From Caenorhabditis remanei (Eukaryota; Nematoda; Chromadorea; Rhabditida; Rhabditidae): a DNA stretch of 64,000 nt. Under the pieces are notes generated by a model, which worked only from the letters and a program-made list of their open reading frames with translations, made no database searches and was not told the origin of the DNA. The stretch covers positions 6,634,001-6,698,000 of the forward strand of contig NC_071332.1 of NCBI RefSeq assembly GCF_010183535.1, read 5' to 3'. The position numbers and the translations under genes were made by a program. Below are positions 25,451 through 36,466 of this stretch, piece by piece; the first letter of the stretch is position 1; every line of letters starts with the position of its first letter.

Positions 25451-26674
25451 TTAAAGAAGTTTCAGTCCTCCTGTCACTGAATCCACTTGTTCGACAGTTC
25501 CAAAAATTCCGAGAACGGTGCGGGAACCAGCTGGAATTTGAGTGAATCCGGCGTCTTGGACGAGATAGTAAAAGCATCCGGCGTCTTTTGCTGCCTTACA
25601 CAAGTCCATGAGTTGCTCTGTACTTTGTCCTTTCACAACAATCTTCACTTGTCCGTGTCGGCTCCAGGCTGCAATTGCGTTCTGTCCGGCTTCTGAGTTC
25701 ATTGCTTGTCGGTAAACTCCAAGTGTAGCGTGACCGACTTGAGCAGCAAGCTTTCCAGTTCCCATTTTCAAACTCATATTGGCAACGAGCACCATTTTGT
25801 GAGTGCGGCCACCTAGAATATCGAAAATCAGATTTTCAGAAGAAAAATTCTTATATTCATAAATACCAATTGATTGAACAGCTCCCATTCCTTCTTCTGT
25901 TTCGTTGTCACTGCTGCTGGAATCGTCGTCGAAATCACTCTCGTTAGACCGCTCTACAATCCAAGCGACTGCCTGCAAATTAACAACAATAATCGATACT
26001 TACACATAGACATTTGTGAAAGCGGCGCGATATTAGAAATGAGAATACATCCGTAACGAATTAAATTTATTTGCATCACTTTGTCTTTTCAATTCTCATC
26101 TATTTATTTTATAACGCAACGATGTCTCGGCGACATTTTCCTACCTGTTCGACACCAGCGTTATTCGTTCTTTGCAATGAAAGTTGAGCAGTGTACTCGT
26201 CGAAACCCAAATCGAGGAGATGAGCCAAGTACTCGTTGTTAACTTCGTGTGGTTCTTGTGGATCAATTGGATGACCAGTGCTTGACGATTGGGCGTCGTG
26301 TTGTGTAATACCCGGTCTTGAAGTGTCCGATGGAGTTGGAACCGGATCGGAAAGGGCTTGACTAGAAAGTGAGATTGCAGATGATGGAATTGGAACCTGT
26401 AATAACTAAATTAAGTACAAGAATAAAAAAGCGGATGATAAACCTCTGGAATATCGTTGTTAAACGGATCGTTTATTGGCAAACTCGCGAAGGAACGATC
26501 AGGAAGAGACGGAGCGTTGTCGACAGTTACAGAAGACGGTGTTGGTGATCCTCTCTCGGCTCTGATCGAAGCGTTATCTGGCTCTGGTGGATTATCGAGT
26601 CCCAGATCTAGATTTTGTCCAGGGACGTTTGGAAGCTGCTCGTTAGGATCGATGTCGGGAATTCTCTCAGACAT
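25451..26674 (-). CDS. PTRH2: Peptidyl-tRNA hydrolase 2 with N-terminal UBA domain
   Basis: Peptidyl-tRNA hydrolase of the PTH2/Bit1 type, which cleaves the ester bond of peptidyl-tRNA. Four exons (26674-26444, 26396-26145, 25972-25867, 25812-25451) give 316 residues. Residues 1-125 are acidic, Pro/Ser-rich and probably disordered. A UBA-like domain follows (EYLAHLLDLGFDEYTAQLSL, then NNAGVEQAVAWIVERS), ending in an acidic Asp/Ser stretch. The catalytic domain has KMVLVANMSLKMGTGKLAAQ, GHATLGVY, VKGQSTEQLMDL and the end TVLGIFGTVEQVDSVTGGLKLL. The conserved K-x-x-A-Q-x-x-H core is complete. The human protein has a membrane segment at its N-terminus instead of a UBA, so this is a nematode layout. 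Its ATG overlaps the stop codon of the upstream COX16 frame. C. elegans C24G6.8 is the remembered counterpart. Confidence 0.9.
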
Positions 26675-27171
26675 TAGATTTTAACTCGCGAGCTTTACGA
26701 CTAGCCTCTTGTTGCTGTTTTCTGGAAATTAAAATTATGAAATATATGCTCAAAACTTTGGAATACTTACTTGATGCGATTGTAATCTGTGAGATCTTCA
26801 GTGTCTCTTGGTCCACGAATATTCTCCCAGCTATCAGTATCGAGCTCAGCAACTTCCTTGTACACTGAATCGACGGTGACTCCTTCGCGTAATCGAAGAC
26901 CGCTTTTTGTCAAATCTGATCGCTGAAAAAAACATACGTATTTTTCTTGAAAATAAAATGATGCGGTGTTTACGAGGGGTAGAAAACACGTTAATAGGAT
27001 GAATAGAGGATAAGAACCACACAAACGCACCAAAAGCTCGAGATTATCGTCTTCTTGCTTGATTTTTCGGAAATCGAATCGGACTTGTTGGAAAAAGTGC
27101 AATCCGTACGCGCTTCCCAAGACGATGGCGAAAAATGGGAGACCAACGCGAACGAACTTCAGGCGGCTCAT
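26667..27171 (-). CDS. cox-16: COX16 cytochrome c oxidase assembly factor
   Basis: Small inner-mitochondrial-membrane protein needed to assemble cytochrome c oxidase (copper insertion into COX2). Three exons (27171-27031, 26922-26771, 26721-26667) give 115 residues, close to the human 106. An N-terminal membrane span (GLPFFAIVLGSAYGLHFF) is followed by QQVRFDF and the family signature WENIRGPRDTED. The end is KKQQEASRKARELKSNV. The first intron is a multiple of three with no stop, so it can be mistaken for coding sequence. The final TGA lies inside ATGTCTGA, whose ATG starts the PTH2 frame. The two messages are therefore either bicistronic or made by alternative use of the acceptor at 26722-26723. 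Confidence 0.85.
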
Positions 27172-27804
27172 AAAAGGTTAAACGAACCGCAAGACTGAAA
27201 TTTTCTCAAGTTGGGGAGAGTAAAGGGAAAGCAGGTGTAAAAATAATTATATTTCTGGATTAAAACATGACTTTTTGGCTCAGAAAACAGGTGAAATTGA
27301 ACAGAAAATATAGGAAAAAGAAAGAAGTAAAAAATATAATATTGGTGTGCATGCGCTAAACAACACGCCCCCGGAATTACGGAATGTCGTTCGCATTGAG
27401 AATGCGATTCGAGAGAAAAATGAAGTGGTTGAATCATCATGAATCATCATCAGTATACTTAAAAATAAAAGTGAAGAAAATAATTCTAGAGAAAAATACC
27501 AGAATTGCAAAAAAAACTTAACATGAGCACAAACTTGATAATAATGCGATCTTCTGAAAATAAAAAAGACACAAGGAATTCAAGGTTTCATGATTAATTC
27601 CAGAGAAAAAAACATTATCTTCAACTCTGCGCAATGCCTCTCGTCCACTCTATCCTCCTCCGCCGCAACACACGAAAAATTAAAACGAAACCCAAATTTG
27701 AATTTCAAAATATAACAACTTATGCAAATCTTTTTTCAGTCAGTCATTGTTGCGTAGTTCCTTCTAAACTTTTTGACAGTAACTGAGTCAATGTTTCAAA
27801 AAGT
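27172..27804. promoter_or_regulatory. Divergent promoter region of COX16 and cft-1
   Basis: About 630 bp between two divergent genes. No coding exon is seen. Near the right end the start codon of cft-1 is preceded at 27791 by ATGTTTCAAAAAGTATGA, a five-codon upstream ORF that overlaps the main ATG (27805). Confidence 0.5.
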
Positions 27805-30800
27805 ATGAATGGTAAGTCAAGTTTCAACTATCCTCAAAAATTTATGATTTCTAACGTTCAGTGAGTGTAAATCTATCAAAAAACGCCCGACAAATTCAAA
27901 CTGAAACTGAGAATGAGCAGCAGAAGAATTCATATGTCTCGAGACTTTTGGAACTTCCCGTTTCAAAACTTTTAGAGAAATGTAGATCATCAGAGATTAC
28001 GGTAGATGACCTTCCAATTCTTGAGGATGATCAATACTCAGCTAGAGTCATGTCTGGATTCAAATGGAGTGAGCTACGAGAATAATTTAATTGAAAAAAA
28101 AAAAACTTTGATCATTTTCAGAGAGACGAGTAATTATCTCAATTCTAATGAAGTTCTGGAAATCATTTGCTTCTGCATTTGCATTCAGAATCACTGCTAT
28201 ATTCGCAGATTACGCTTCGATTCTATTATTGAAGTACTTGATTGATTCAGCTGAAATTTCAGCGGCTCTATTCAACTTTTTTGTTATCGCTGTCTTGATT
28301 TTATTCTTTATGCAGTTAAAGTCTCTATTACTCGGTAGGTGAAGAGAAATATGATCTACTTGTATTCCAGAAAATTCCAGGAGTTCATACATATCTAGTG
28401 GGAGAGGATAGCGCATTGATGGTTACTGTACTCAACAATATTATAGTCAAGAAAGCTCTACATCTAACATCTGAAAATAATGAATATGGTCGCCCGAAAA
28501 TTACAAAACTTCTGACAACACATTCAGAAGCGGTTTCAAATGCTCTTACCTATGTTCATCATTCATGCTCTTCTCTAATTGAACTGACGATTGCAATATT
28601 CTGGATTTGGGAAACGCTTGGGACTCGAACAATTATTGTTGTGTTGATTGTCGCATTGGTGTATATTGTCTTGAATTTCATTGACTCGTATGTATACAAA
28701 AAGAGTTTGGTAAGTCGTTCCAGATGTTAAAGTTGGTTGAGGACATTTTTCTTTAGAGAGTCCAACTTGGCTGTCGTGACCAGCGAGTGGAATTTGAGAA
28801 GACTGTGCTGAACTCAATGGAAACTATCAAAATGTTCTCGTGGGAATCACATTTCATTCAGAAGTTGAAGGCGATGAGAGGGAAAGAAGTGAGTTTTTAA
28901 ATTATAGAGTTGGTTTTATCTCTAGATTTCAGCTCTCCGTATTCCGAAAGACTTTGTCAATCAACAGTTTCATGCACTCTCTGAATGTGACTTCTCCATT
29001 TGTGGTAAGAATTGGAGAGAGTGTTCCAGAAAGAAATAGGAAATACTTTCAGATATTCTTTGTCTGTTTCGCAGTTTATGGACTTCAATACGAGATCAGT
29101 GGACTACGATTTGAAGATGCTTTTGTCTTAATCGCGATATTCAATTATATGAGAAGGCCACTTCATCTCATTATTCCCTCTCTGGAAGCTGTGAATAAGG
29201 TACATTTTAAACTCATGAGTGTGAGGAAAAGTATGCTAAAACAAAAACCGATCTAGGCCCTCCACTCTGCCAACCGCATCAACCAATTCCTAATCGTCAA
29301 GCAATCTCCAAAAGTCAACTCCAAAAATGCCCCTCTCCCACCTCTCGAACCGGACGTCGACATCAAAATCGAAGCAGCCAACTTCTCTTGGAACGAGAAA
29401 GATGATATCATGAAAGATATATCATTCCAAGTGAAAAAAGGAGAGAAACATGCGTTCATTGGATTCCCATTGTGTGGAAAGTCGTCACTTCTCTTCTCAA
29501 TTACTGGAGAGTTGAAGCTAACGAAAGGAAAGATGTGGGTATCGAAAGGAATATCATTTGCACCTGCCAATCCATACATTTTCTCTCAATCTCTCAAAGA
29601 TAACATCTTATTTGGGAATGAGTATGTGAAATCGAAATATGATAAGGTAGGATAAAGAAAATGTTAGGTAATGGAAAGAAGGTAATGGAAAGAAAAATTT
29701 CAGGTTGTGGCTGCATGTGATTTGAAAAAAGATATATTTTCCTTGCCAAGATGTGATGCAACAATTTTAGGAGATAAGGGTTTTATCCTGACATCAACTC
29801 AAAAAGGACAGATTTCACTAGCAAGATGTCTTTATGAAGATGCAGATATTTATGCGTTGGATAAAGCGTTTGCTCCGATGGATCGAGCCACATCGAAGAA
29901 AGTTTTTCAGAGGGTGAGCTGCTGAACACCCTCATAACTAAACACGAATAATCCTGTTCAGGTCCTCGGCGAGAATGGATATCTCCGCGAGAAGACTGTA
30001 ATTCTAGCCACTAACAACATTGAGCTCATCAAGACATTCTCTACAGTTCATGTTCTCAAAAATGGAAAAATTGAGACAAGCGGAAGTTATGAGCAACTTC
30101 TGGAAGAGAGTGAAATAATGAATGAATTATTGAATCAGAGTAAAATAGATCAGATTATTGAGGAGAAGTATTCAGATGGTGAGAGTCTTAAAAACTGAAA
30201 TTTCCTTCTTACTTGTAATATTTTAGAAAAGAAACCTAGGAAGACAGTAATGTTTGATGATAAAGTATTGAAAAAGAAGAAGAAAAAGCAATCAATGGAA
30301 GACACCGCTCCAACATTCGAGAACCGAAGTGTTTATCCATTTTATTTCCGCAATGGCTCATTCATTTTCTCTTCTCTCTACATCTTACTCCTGGTTGCTC
30401 GATTTGTCCTGCAGGCCTTCGCATTCTTTTACGTCTCATTTTGGCTTGATCCAGTATGGAGAAAGAACGAATGTGACAATTGTCCTCAATATATGTTCCT
30501 TCAAATGCTGTCTTTCCTGGCACTTTCTGCTAGTGAGTTAGATTAAGAAATTAGTTTTTCAAAATAGTAATTTTCAGTTCTCTCAACTATGCTTTCCTAC
30601 ACTTTCTATGTTTTGACAAATGTCGTAACTTCGAGACAGTTGTACAAGCACATTACGAATGCGATGTTTGCTGTTCCAATGATATTTTTATCACAGAATA
30701 ATAAGGAATCACTGATGCATATGCTCACTTCTGTAAGGCTCTTTTCATGCTGCAATTTTATAATAATTGTTTTCAGGACCTGGATATTGTGGACACTCAA

Positions 30801-32544
30801 TTTCCACTATTCTTCAAAGTTTCGTTCGAAAGTTGCCTCCACATTCTGATGATTTTCTCAATTGTTTGTGTCAATGTCCCAGTTTTCGCAATTTTTGTTG
30901 TGGCATTCCTGATCTTCCTTGTTGGACTTCTCAGATATTTCTTGCCGGCTCTTCACAAGATTTCCAGTTTGGAAGAACAGAAGAGAGATTTATTTTTGTG
31001 TGGATCAACTGAAGATTTTGAAGCAAGACTGCTGGTTAGAACGTTTATGAAGGTAAGTGACTCTTCATTGTTCAGAAACTGAAATAATCATTTTCAGACC
31101 CGTCAAACCCTTGCAAAGACTAGTGAGAATGCTGATGTATTGACAAGATGCAGGGTGGCAAAGTCATCTACTCTTAGATGGCTCTCTCTAAGAACTGAGT
31201 TCATCTCAAACTTGATGGTTTGCAGAATCATAATTTCAACCAAGTTTAAACCTTGAATTTCAGATCTGCATGTGTTTTTTCATTGCCTCCATTTGCCTAA
31301 AAGTCAACTACATCGGAAATGCCCAATTCGCTCTTTCAGTGGCCTCCATCCTATGTGTACGCTTGAAAAGTTTCAGTTTCGTGAACCGGTTTTACATGCT
31401 GAATGTTTTTAGATCAGCGAGTTGGTTTCCACTTTCATTCGAACTACATGCGGTCTCGAGTCTTTGAAACCTCATGTTCAAAGGATCAGTAATGTGAGAG
31501 AGTATCCAAAAGAGCCGTTGATTGACCAGTGTACAATTAGAGATTCTTGGCCCGACGATGGAAAAATTGAGATCAAAAAGTCAGTTAGCAGTGGTATGAA
31601 CCTTCAGCTTCTTTTTCAGCTTGAACGTATTCGCCAATAAGTACAAACACGTCATCAAAGACGTTTCAATGAGCGTGGAAGAACGTGAAAATTTGGGAAT
31701 AATCGGAAAAGCTGGATCTGGAAAATCTCAGTTGGCAATGACATTGATCTTGATGAGCTCTGCTGATAATGAGAGTCATATTATAGTAGACGAGTTGGAT
31801 ATTTTCGAAATGAGTGTGAAAACCTTGAGATCAAGGATCACAGTTATACCTCAGGTAGCAAGATTGAACTTTTTGGTAAAAATATAACTGTAATTATTAT
31901 TCAAGAACGCAAAAATATTCAATGACACATTGCGTTCCAATATTGATCCATGTTGCCAATTTGCTGATAGTGATATTTGGTTGGCAATCGAAGCATGTCA
32001 GTTGAGAGAATATGTGAGAAGTCTACCTGATGGACTACATCAAATGGTTTCTGCTGAATCAATGACTAATGAACAGAAGAGTCAAGTGAATGTATGCAGA
32101 GCACTTCTGAAAGGAGGGCAGATTTTCGTGATTGATCAAGCCACAAAGTTGATGAATGAGCCAACGAAGTCGTTGGTAAATGAGGTAAATCTCTTTTTTT
32201 AAGATTCATTTATTCATGAAGTTTGATGTAACTTGTAAAACAAATCTTCGTTTTTGACATAGCTCTAATAATTTTTGAGATTAACGCCCTTGAAGTTGGG
32301 ATACTGTAACTACGAGAATAGGAGAGAACACCTCTATAACTTCCTATTTTTCTTGTTTCAGACCCTCCGACAAAGCTTAAAACAAAGCACAACCATCTGG
32401 ATTGGCGAAGACTTTGCCGATGTGGAACATTGCGATAGAGTTGTTGTAATTGAGAACGGAGTAATTCTCACAACAGATACCCCGCAGAACTTGATTTCTG
32501 AATTCGGATCCCTTCAAAAGTGCCTTTTGAATCTTTCGAATTAA
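27805..32544 (+). CDS. cft-1: ABCC-family ABC transporter CFT-1 (CFTR/MRP-like) with degenerate ATPase sites
   Basis: Full ABC transporter of the ABCC class without an N-terminal TMD0, about 1,250 residues in about 18 exons. The order is membrane domain 1 (28140-29200), nucleotide-binding domain 1 (29290-30180), a Lys-rich linker, membrane domain 2 (30350-31470) and nucleotide-binding domain 2 (31560-32544). NBD1 keeps GKS in Walker A (GFPLCGKSS) but has LTSTQ for LSGGQ, ALDK at Walker B and Asn for the switch His (ILATNN). NBD2 has a perfect Walker A (GKAGSGKS) but MTNEQ for LSGGQ, Gln for the catalytic Glu (VIDQAT) and no switch His (WIGEDF). Nucleotide binding is therefore possible but hydrolysis unlikely. 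The symbol comes from memory that C18C4.2 is cft-1, beside ugt-48 and klc-2. A five-codon upstream ORF precedes the start. The 3' end faces ugt-48. Confidence 0.85.
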
Positions 32545-32574
32545 CTTATTTAAGGTTTCAATTTTAATATTTAT

Positions 32575-34400
32575 TCATTCTTTTTTACTTTTTGTACTTT
32601 TCACCGCCACAGTGATGTTTGAAATTCGAAGAAAAATAAAAATTAAAGTCGGGATTATGGCTGCAACAATAATGATATCAAGATTGTAGTATGTGAAGAA
32701 ATCCATATGTTTTCCCTCGTACTGTAGCTCTTCGACTCCATCATTTTCCAGAACCCAATTCGTGATTTTGATGAGTCTTTCAGATGCGTTTTGTGGCTTA
32801 CTTCTCATAAGTTTTCGGAGACGTAAAGCTTTTTCTTGATACCTGACAAATAAAACAACTTTACGAAACATCTGTTGAAAAAAAACTGACTTTGGATTAT
32901 GAAGAATCTCCCGTACTGCCTCTTCAATCGAGTCCGGATCATCAATCAACTGGAACTTGTCTCTCAAAATTCCCCATCCCTTCCTTGCAACAGCTCTTCC
33001 ATTTCTTGGTTGGTCAAACATAAATGGAATCAGAATCACTGGAACACCAGCGTGAGCTGCTTCCATTAAGCTATTGTATCCTGCATGTGTGATGAATGCT
33101 CTCAGTCTTGGATGAGCAAGAATTGCTGTTTGGGGAACCCAGTCGGTCACCAACACGTTCTCCAATCCTTTAGCTAATTGATAGCTTCTCTAAAAAATTG
33201 AAGAATTTCTTGTGGCTTTTGAGACTAGAAACTTACAGTGTCATGCTTGTCCACTTTGATAATAAACTTGTAATCTTTGAACTTTTGAGTAATTCTCATC
33301 AAGTTTTCCATAATACTTGGTGGGATATTAGTGGTGTTTGCGATGGTTCCCAATGAGAATAGAACAACATCCGATCCATTATTCATCACTTTCGAAAACT
33401 CTTCATCTAGTTTTGCTTCTTTATTGAAGATTCCCAGCCCTCCTATATGGAAAACATTTGAAAGAGTTGGAGATTGAATCTCCAATAATTCATCAGTAGA
33501 AACAAATACAGCATCAGAGGTCTTTGCAATATAATCAACAGATGGGAAGTCCTGTCCGAAATGTCTTCTGAACATCTGATTCGTCCACTCCACATCTCGA
33601 TATTCATCTCGAATATGTGCCATTTGGAGCACAAAGTTGTTGGCTCTCTGCCAGAATGAAGCAGGTGTTCCATCGAGTGTTGACATGAATGGGAGTAAGC
33701 TAGAAGGCGTGGGAATTCCCAAACTATCTCTCATACTCACGCTCATTGTGCAACTGAAATTAATGGTAGACAAAGAAAGGAGAATTAGGGGATACCTGGC
33801 AACCCAAAATCTATGTTTGATACCAAGAATATGGGCCAACCCCATACCGCATAGATGGATCTGTTCACCGAAGTAAGCGTCGAATTTCTCAGCTTTCAGC
33901 TTCTCAATGAGTTCTTTGTTGGTGACAATTTCTGAAAAATGTCAACGGGTGAACGTTTGGTAGTATATTCTAGACGTATCTACCTTCGCACAAATTGTTG
34001 TATTCATCCTGATGCTCATCTCTGTTTGAATTAAAAATTTTACTCCAGAGAGATGACTTCTGGAATACATTTCCAGACATTTCTGAAACGTTTTTAGAAA
34101 TATCTTCTAATAGTCAAAAAATCACAAATTACCATTCTGAATATCTTTGTACAATTTATTATTCAACCCAGTGACTGGCCATCTTCGACACTTCTTACAC
34201 GGCACAAATTTGTCTGTTAAATCCAGGAAATCTGGCTCGAAATTTACAACATCATGACCTGCATTTGCTAATTCTTCTGCTATCCTTCCTTGAGAAATCA
34301 TGTGAGATTTACTTGCAGTAGGGGAAAATACTAGAATTTTGTGGGAGGATACTGTGTAGCATAATGTGACAGCTAGGAATGTGATTATCCGAATGATCAT
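32575..34400 (-). CDS. ugt-48: UDP-glucuronosyl/glucosyltransferase UGT-48
   Basis: ER-resident UDP-glycosyltransferase that conjugates sugar to small lipophilic molecules. Seven or so exons. The signal peptide is MIIRIITFLAVTLCYTVSS, followed by HKILVFSPTASKSHMISQGR and the aglycone-binding half. The C-terminal half has the UGT signature: WVPQTAILAHPRLRAFITHA, GYNSLMEAAHAGVPVILIP and FDQPRNG. A final membrane span (DIIIVAAIIPTLIFIFL) precedes a short Lys-rich cytosolic tail ending KSKKE, which fits an ER-retrieval signal. The stop codon TGA is part of TGAATAAA, so the polyadenylation signal begins inside it. The gene is tail to tail with cft-1, 30 bp apart. An intestinal GATA site lies upstream. 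The name comes from memory that C18C4.3 is ugt-48. Confidence 0.9.
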
Positions 34401-34524
34401 TTTTGAATCTGAAAATCTGAGAATAGCAATAATAACAGTGTTGAGTTAAAAATGAACAAAAAGAAAGTTGAGCATAGAATCAAGAGAATCATAAGTTCAT
34501 TGTACAGTTGTCCTTGAAAGCAAC

Positions 34525-34534
34525 TCTTATCAGT
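34525..34534 (-). promoter_or_regulatory. ELT-2-type GATA site upstream of ugt-48
   Basis: ACTGATAAGA on the minus strand exactly matches the extended intestinal GATA consensus and lies about 125 bp before the ugt-48 start codon. Gut expression would fit a detoxification enzyme. Confidence 0.5.
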
Positions 34535-36466
34535 TTGGAAAGTGCAATCTGTCTTTCATTGAGCGGGGGGACTGATTATAAATGATTGTATGTATGAACT
34601 CTGAAAATGATGATATAAGAGAAAAATCATTTGACAGTCATCATCAGCAGGGGGTTTTCCGTTTTTCGAAGAAGCAATCTTGAGAATTTTCATGGAAACT
34701 GGTCCAAAGTCTACTGATAAACTACTAGCAGAGAGTTCTGTTTTTGAACTTTCGGTGAGTGCAACGTGTATGAAAGACGTATCACAAGAAACCTTTCCGA
34801 TTGAAATTGAAGTTTTTGATATGGTCTATTCTTTGGAGTGTATTCTTTCTTACTGTTTTGATGACAAGAGTTTCTTTATGGCAGAGATCTTTCTGTAGTG
34901 GTCAGCACTTCATAGTGTTGCAGAGTGATACCTTTTCCCAGTTAACATTATTGCTAGTTTCTTCTTACTCTCTCAATTTCAGTATTTCTTCGAACTTTTT
35001 CGAACCTACTAGTCCGCTTTTTATGGAATTTGCAGATTTCACAACCATCTGTTCACCAATCTTTAATCATATATACGTGTCTTGTATATCTTGACATTCG
35101 GCAGATTTAATTGACCTTTTCAGTCACAGTTATGGGGTGGGAGAGATGTGATGAGAAGAACCGACAATCGATGATAACTCTGCTACAAGAATGGATCCCC
35201 CGAAACGAGAAGGGACCATTTGTAAGGCCACCATTGCGAAGGGCGTACTCACTGACTGAAGGATCCCGAGTTCCGGTTCATGAGTTCCGGTTCATTGCCT
35301 GTGGTTGGAAAAATTGACCTTTCAAACTTCCAAAAATGTTCTCAAACTTTGCAGAAAGCCTCAGGGAATCGAGAAATATGAGCTCAAAGTTTCAGCACCC
35401 AGTTGATTTCCATTTCTTAACACTAAGAAACATGAAAGTCCGAATTTGGAAGTCATTTCTGTTAGTTTTCCATAGTTTTCACATAGTTTTCGGCGGTGAG
35501 ACGGCCGAGGGGTTAACAGGGAGGGTTAGTGATGAGATCCTTCCCTAGTGAGAAAATGATCTACAGTGCGACAAGAAAGTTAACTGATCGAACTCTTACA
35601 CTGCTCGTGACCGACCGTCTCCCGCTTTTCTATGCTTCGGAATGTTTAACAAACAACTGGAATTCCCTATACCATGACCGGCCAGCCAGTGGACCTAGGA
35701 CCGTTGGCATGACATCATCATCAACAATGTGCTCTCTTTACTATTCTTTCTAGTTCAAGAAGACCAACTTCAATGAAGCACAAGGCAACACAAGGGCTTC
35801 CACCCGGGAGCTCGCTACTTTCCTGGTTACGGCTTCACCGGAATCCGCCAATTCCAGGATCCAACAGCATTAAGGGCCAAAGTGCTCCACCCAGCTGAGG
35901 TATCCGATGGAGCAGTAAGGAGTGAGGAGTGATTGAAGAGACTGCGGTTTCTGACGGTATTCCCTTCCTTATATGCACAGGGAAAGTAGGGCAGATCCTT
36001 ATCGTAAGGTCACTAGGTTGATCGTTATCAATTTGGAAGGTCATGATTTACGTTTCAATAGATTTTTAAATTGATTTCTTTCATTTCTTGTTTTTAATTT
36101 ACTATGGTGTAAGTTTTTATCATAATTACTAAATTTTATAATAAAGAATTTAAACAGGTGCAAAGGAAACAAGGCAAGACCCACAAAAAATGTCGTTACA
36201 ATTCAACACAACTCCGGTTTGAAGTTTGAAGATGATACGAAAAAAATAAATTCAAACCGTTGTGAAAAAAAAAGAAAGAAAGATGAGCACTGATTTGAAG
36301 TTTTGGTAAGGCACTGTGTGAATGGTAAAGGATTTCTGATAAGTAAGAGGGAAAACACTAGGATAATGGAAGATAATCACAGAATACAACCCGAAAAAAT
36401 CACAATTTTCAAAAGAAGAATAGGGAAAAAATAGAAATCTCTATAGAATATGAAACATCAAGTAAG
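34535..36466. other. Intergenic region with anomalous GC-rich patch
   Basis: About 1.9 kb between the ugt-48 promoter and the 3' end of the coiled-coil gene. From about 35110 to 36010 the GC content is clearly higher than nearby DNA, with runs such as CACCCGGGAGCTCGC. A 14-bp unit GAGTTCCGGTTCAT occurs twice in tandem (35268-35295). No splice-consistent gene was found. A 43-codon open stretch at 35799-35933 encodes no domain I recognise. It may be a decayed transposon or inserted foreign DNA. Confidence 0.4.
35268..35295 (+). repeat. Two-copy 14-bp tandem repeat
   Basis: GAGTTCCGGTTCAT is present twice without a gap in the GC-rich patch. Confidence 0.85.

Noticed and set aside
34680..34898. 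72-codon plus-strand open frame upstream of ugt-48
   Set aside because: No domain, no convincing splice partners and it lies in a promoter region.
35485..35540. tRNA-like GACGGCCGAGGGGTTAACA
   Set aside because: Resembles a leucine or serine tRNA D-arm, but no matching B box or acceptor arm follows.
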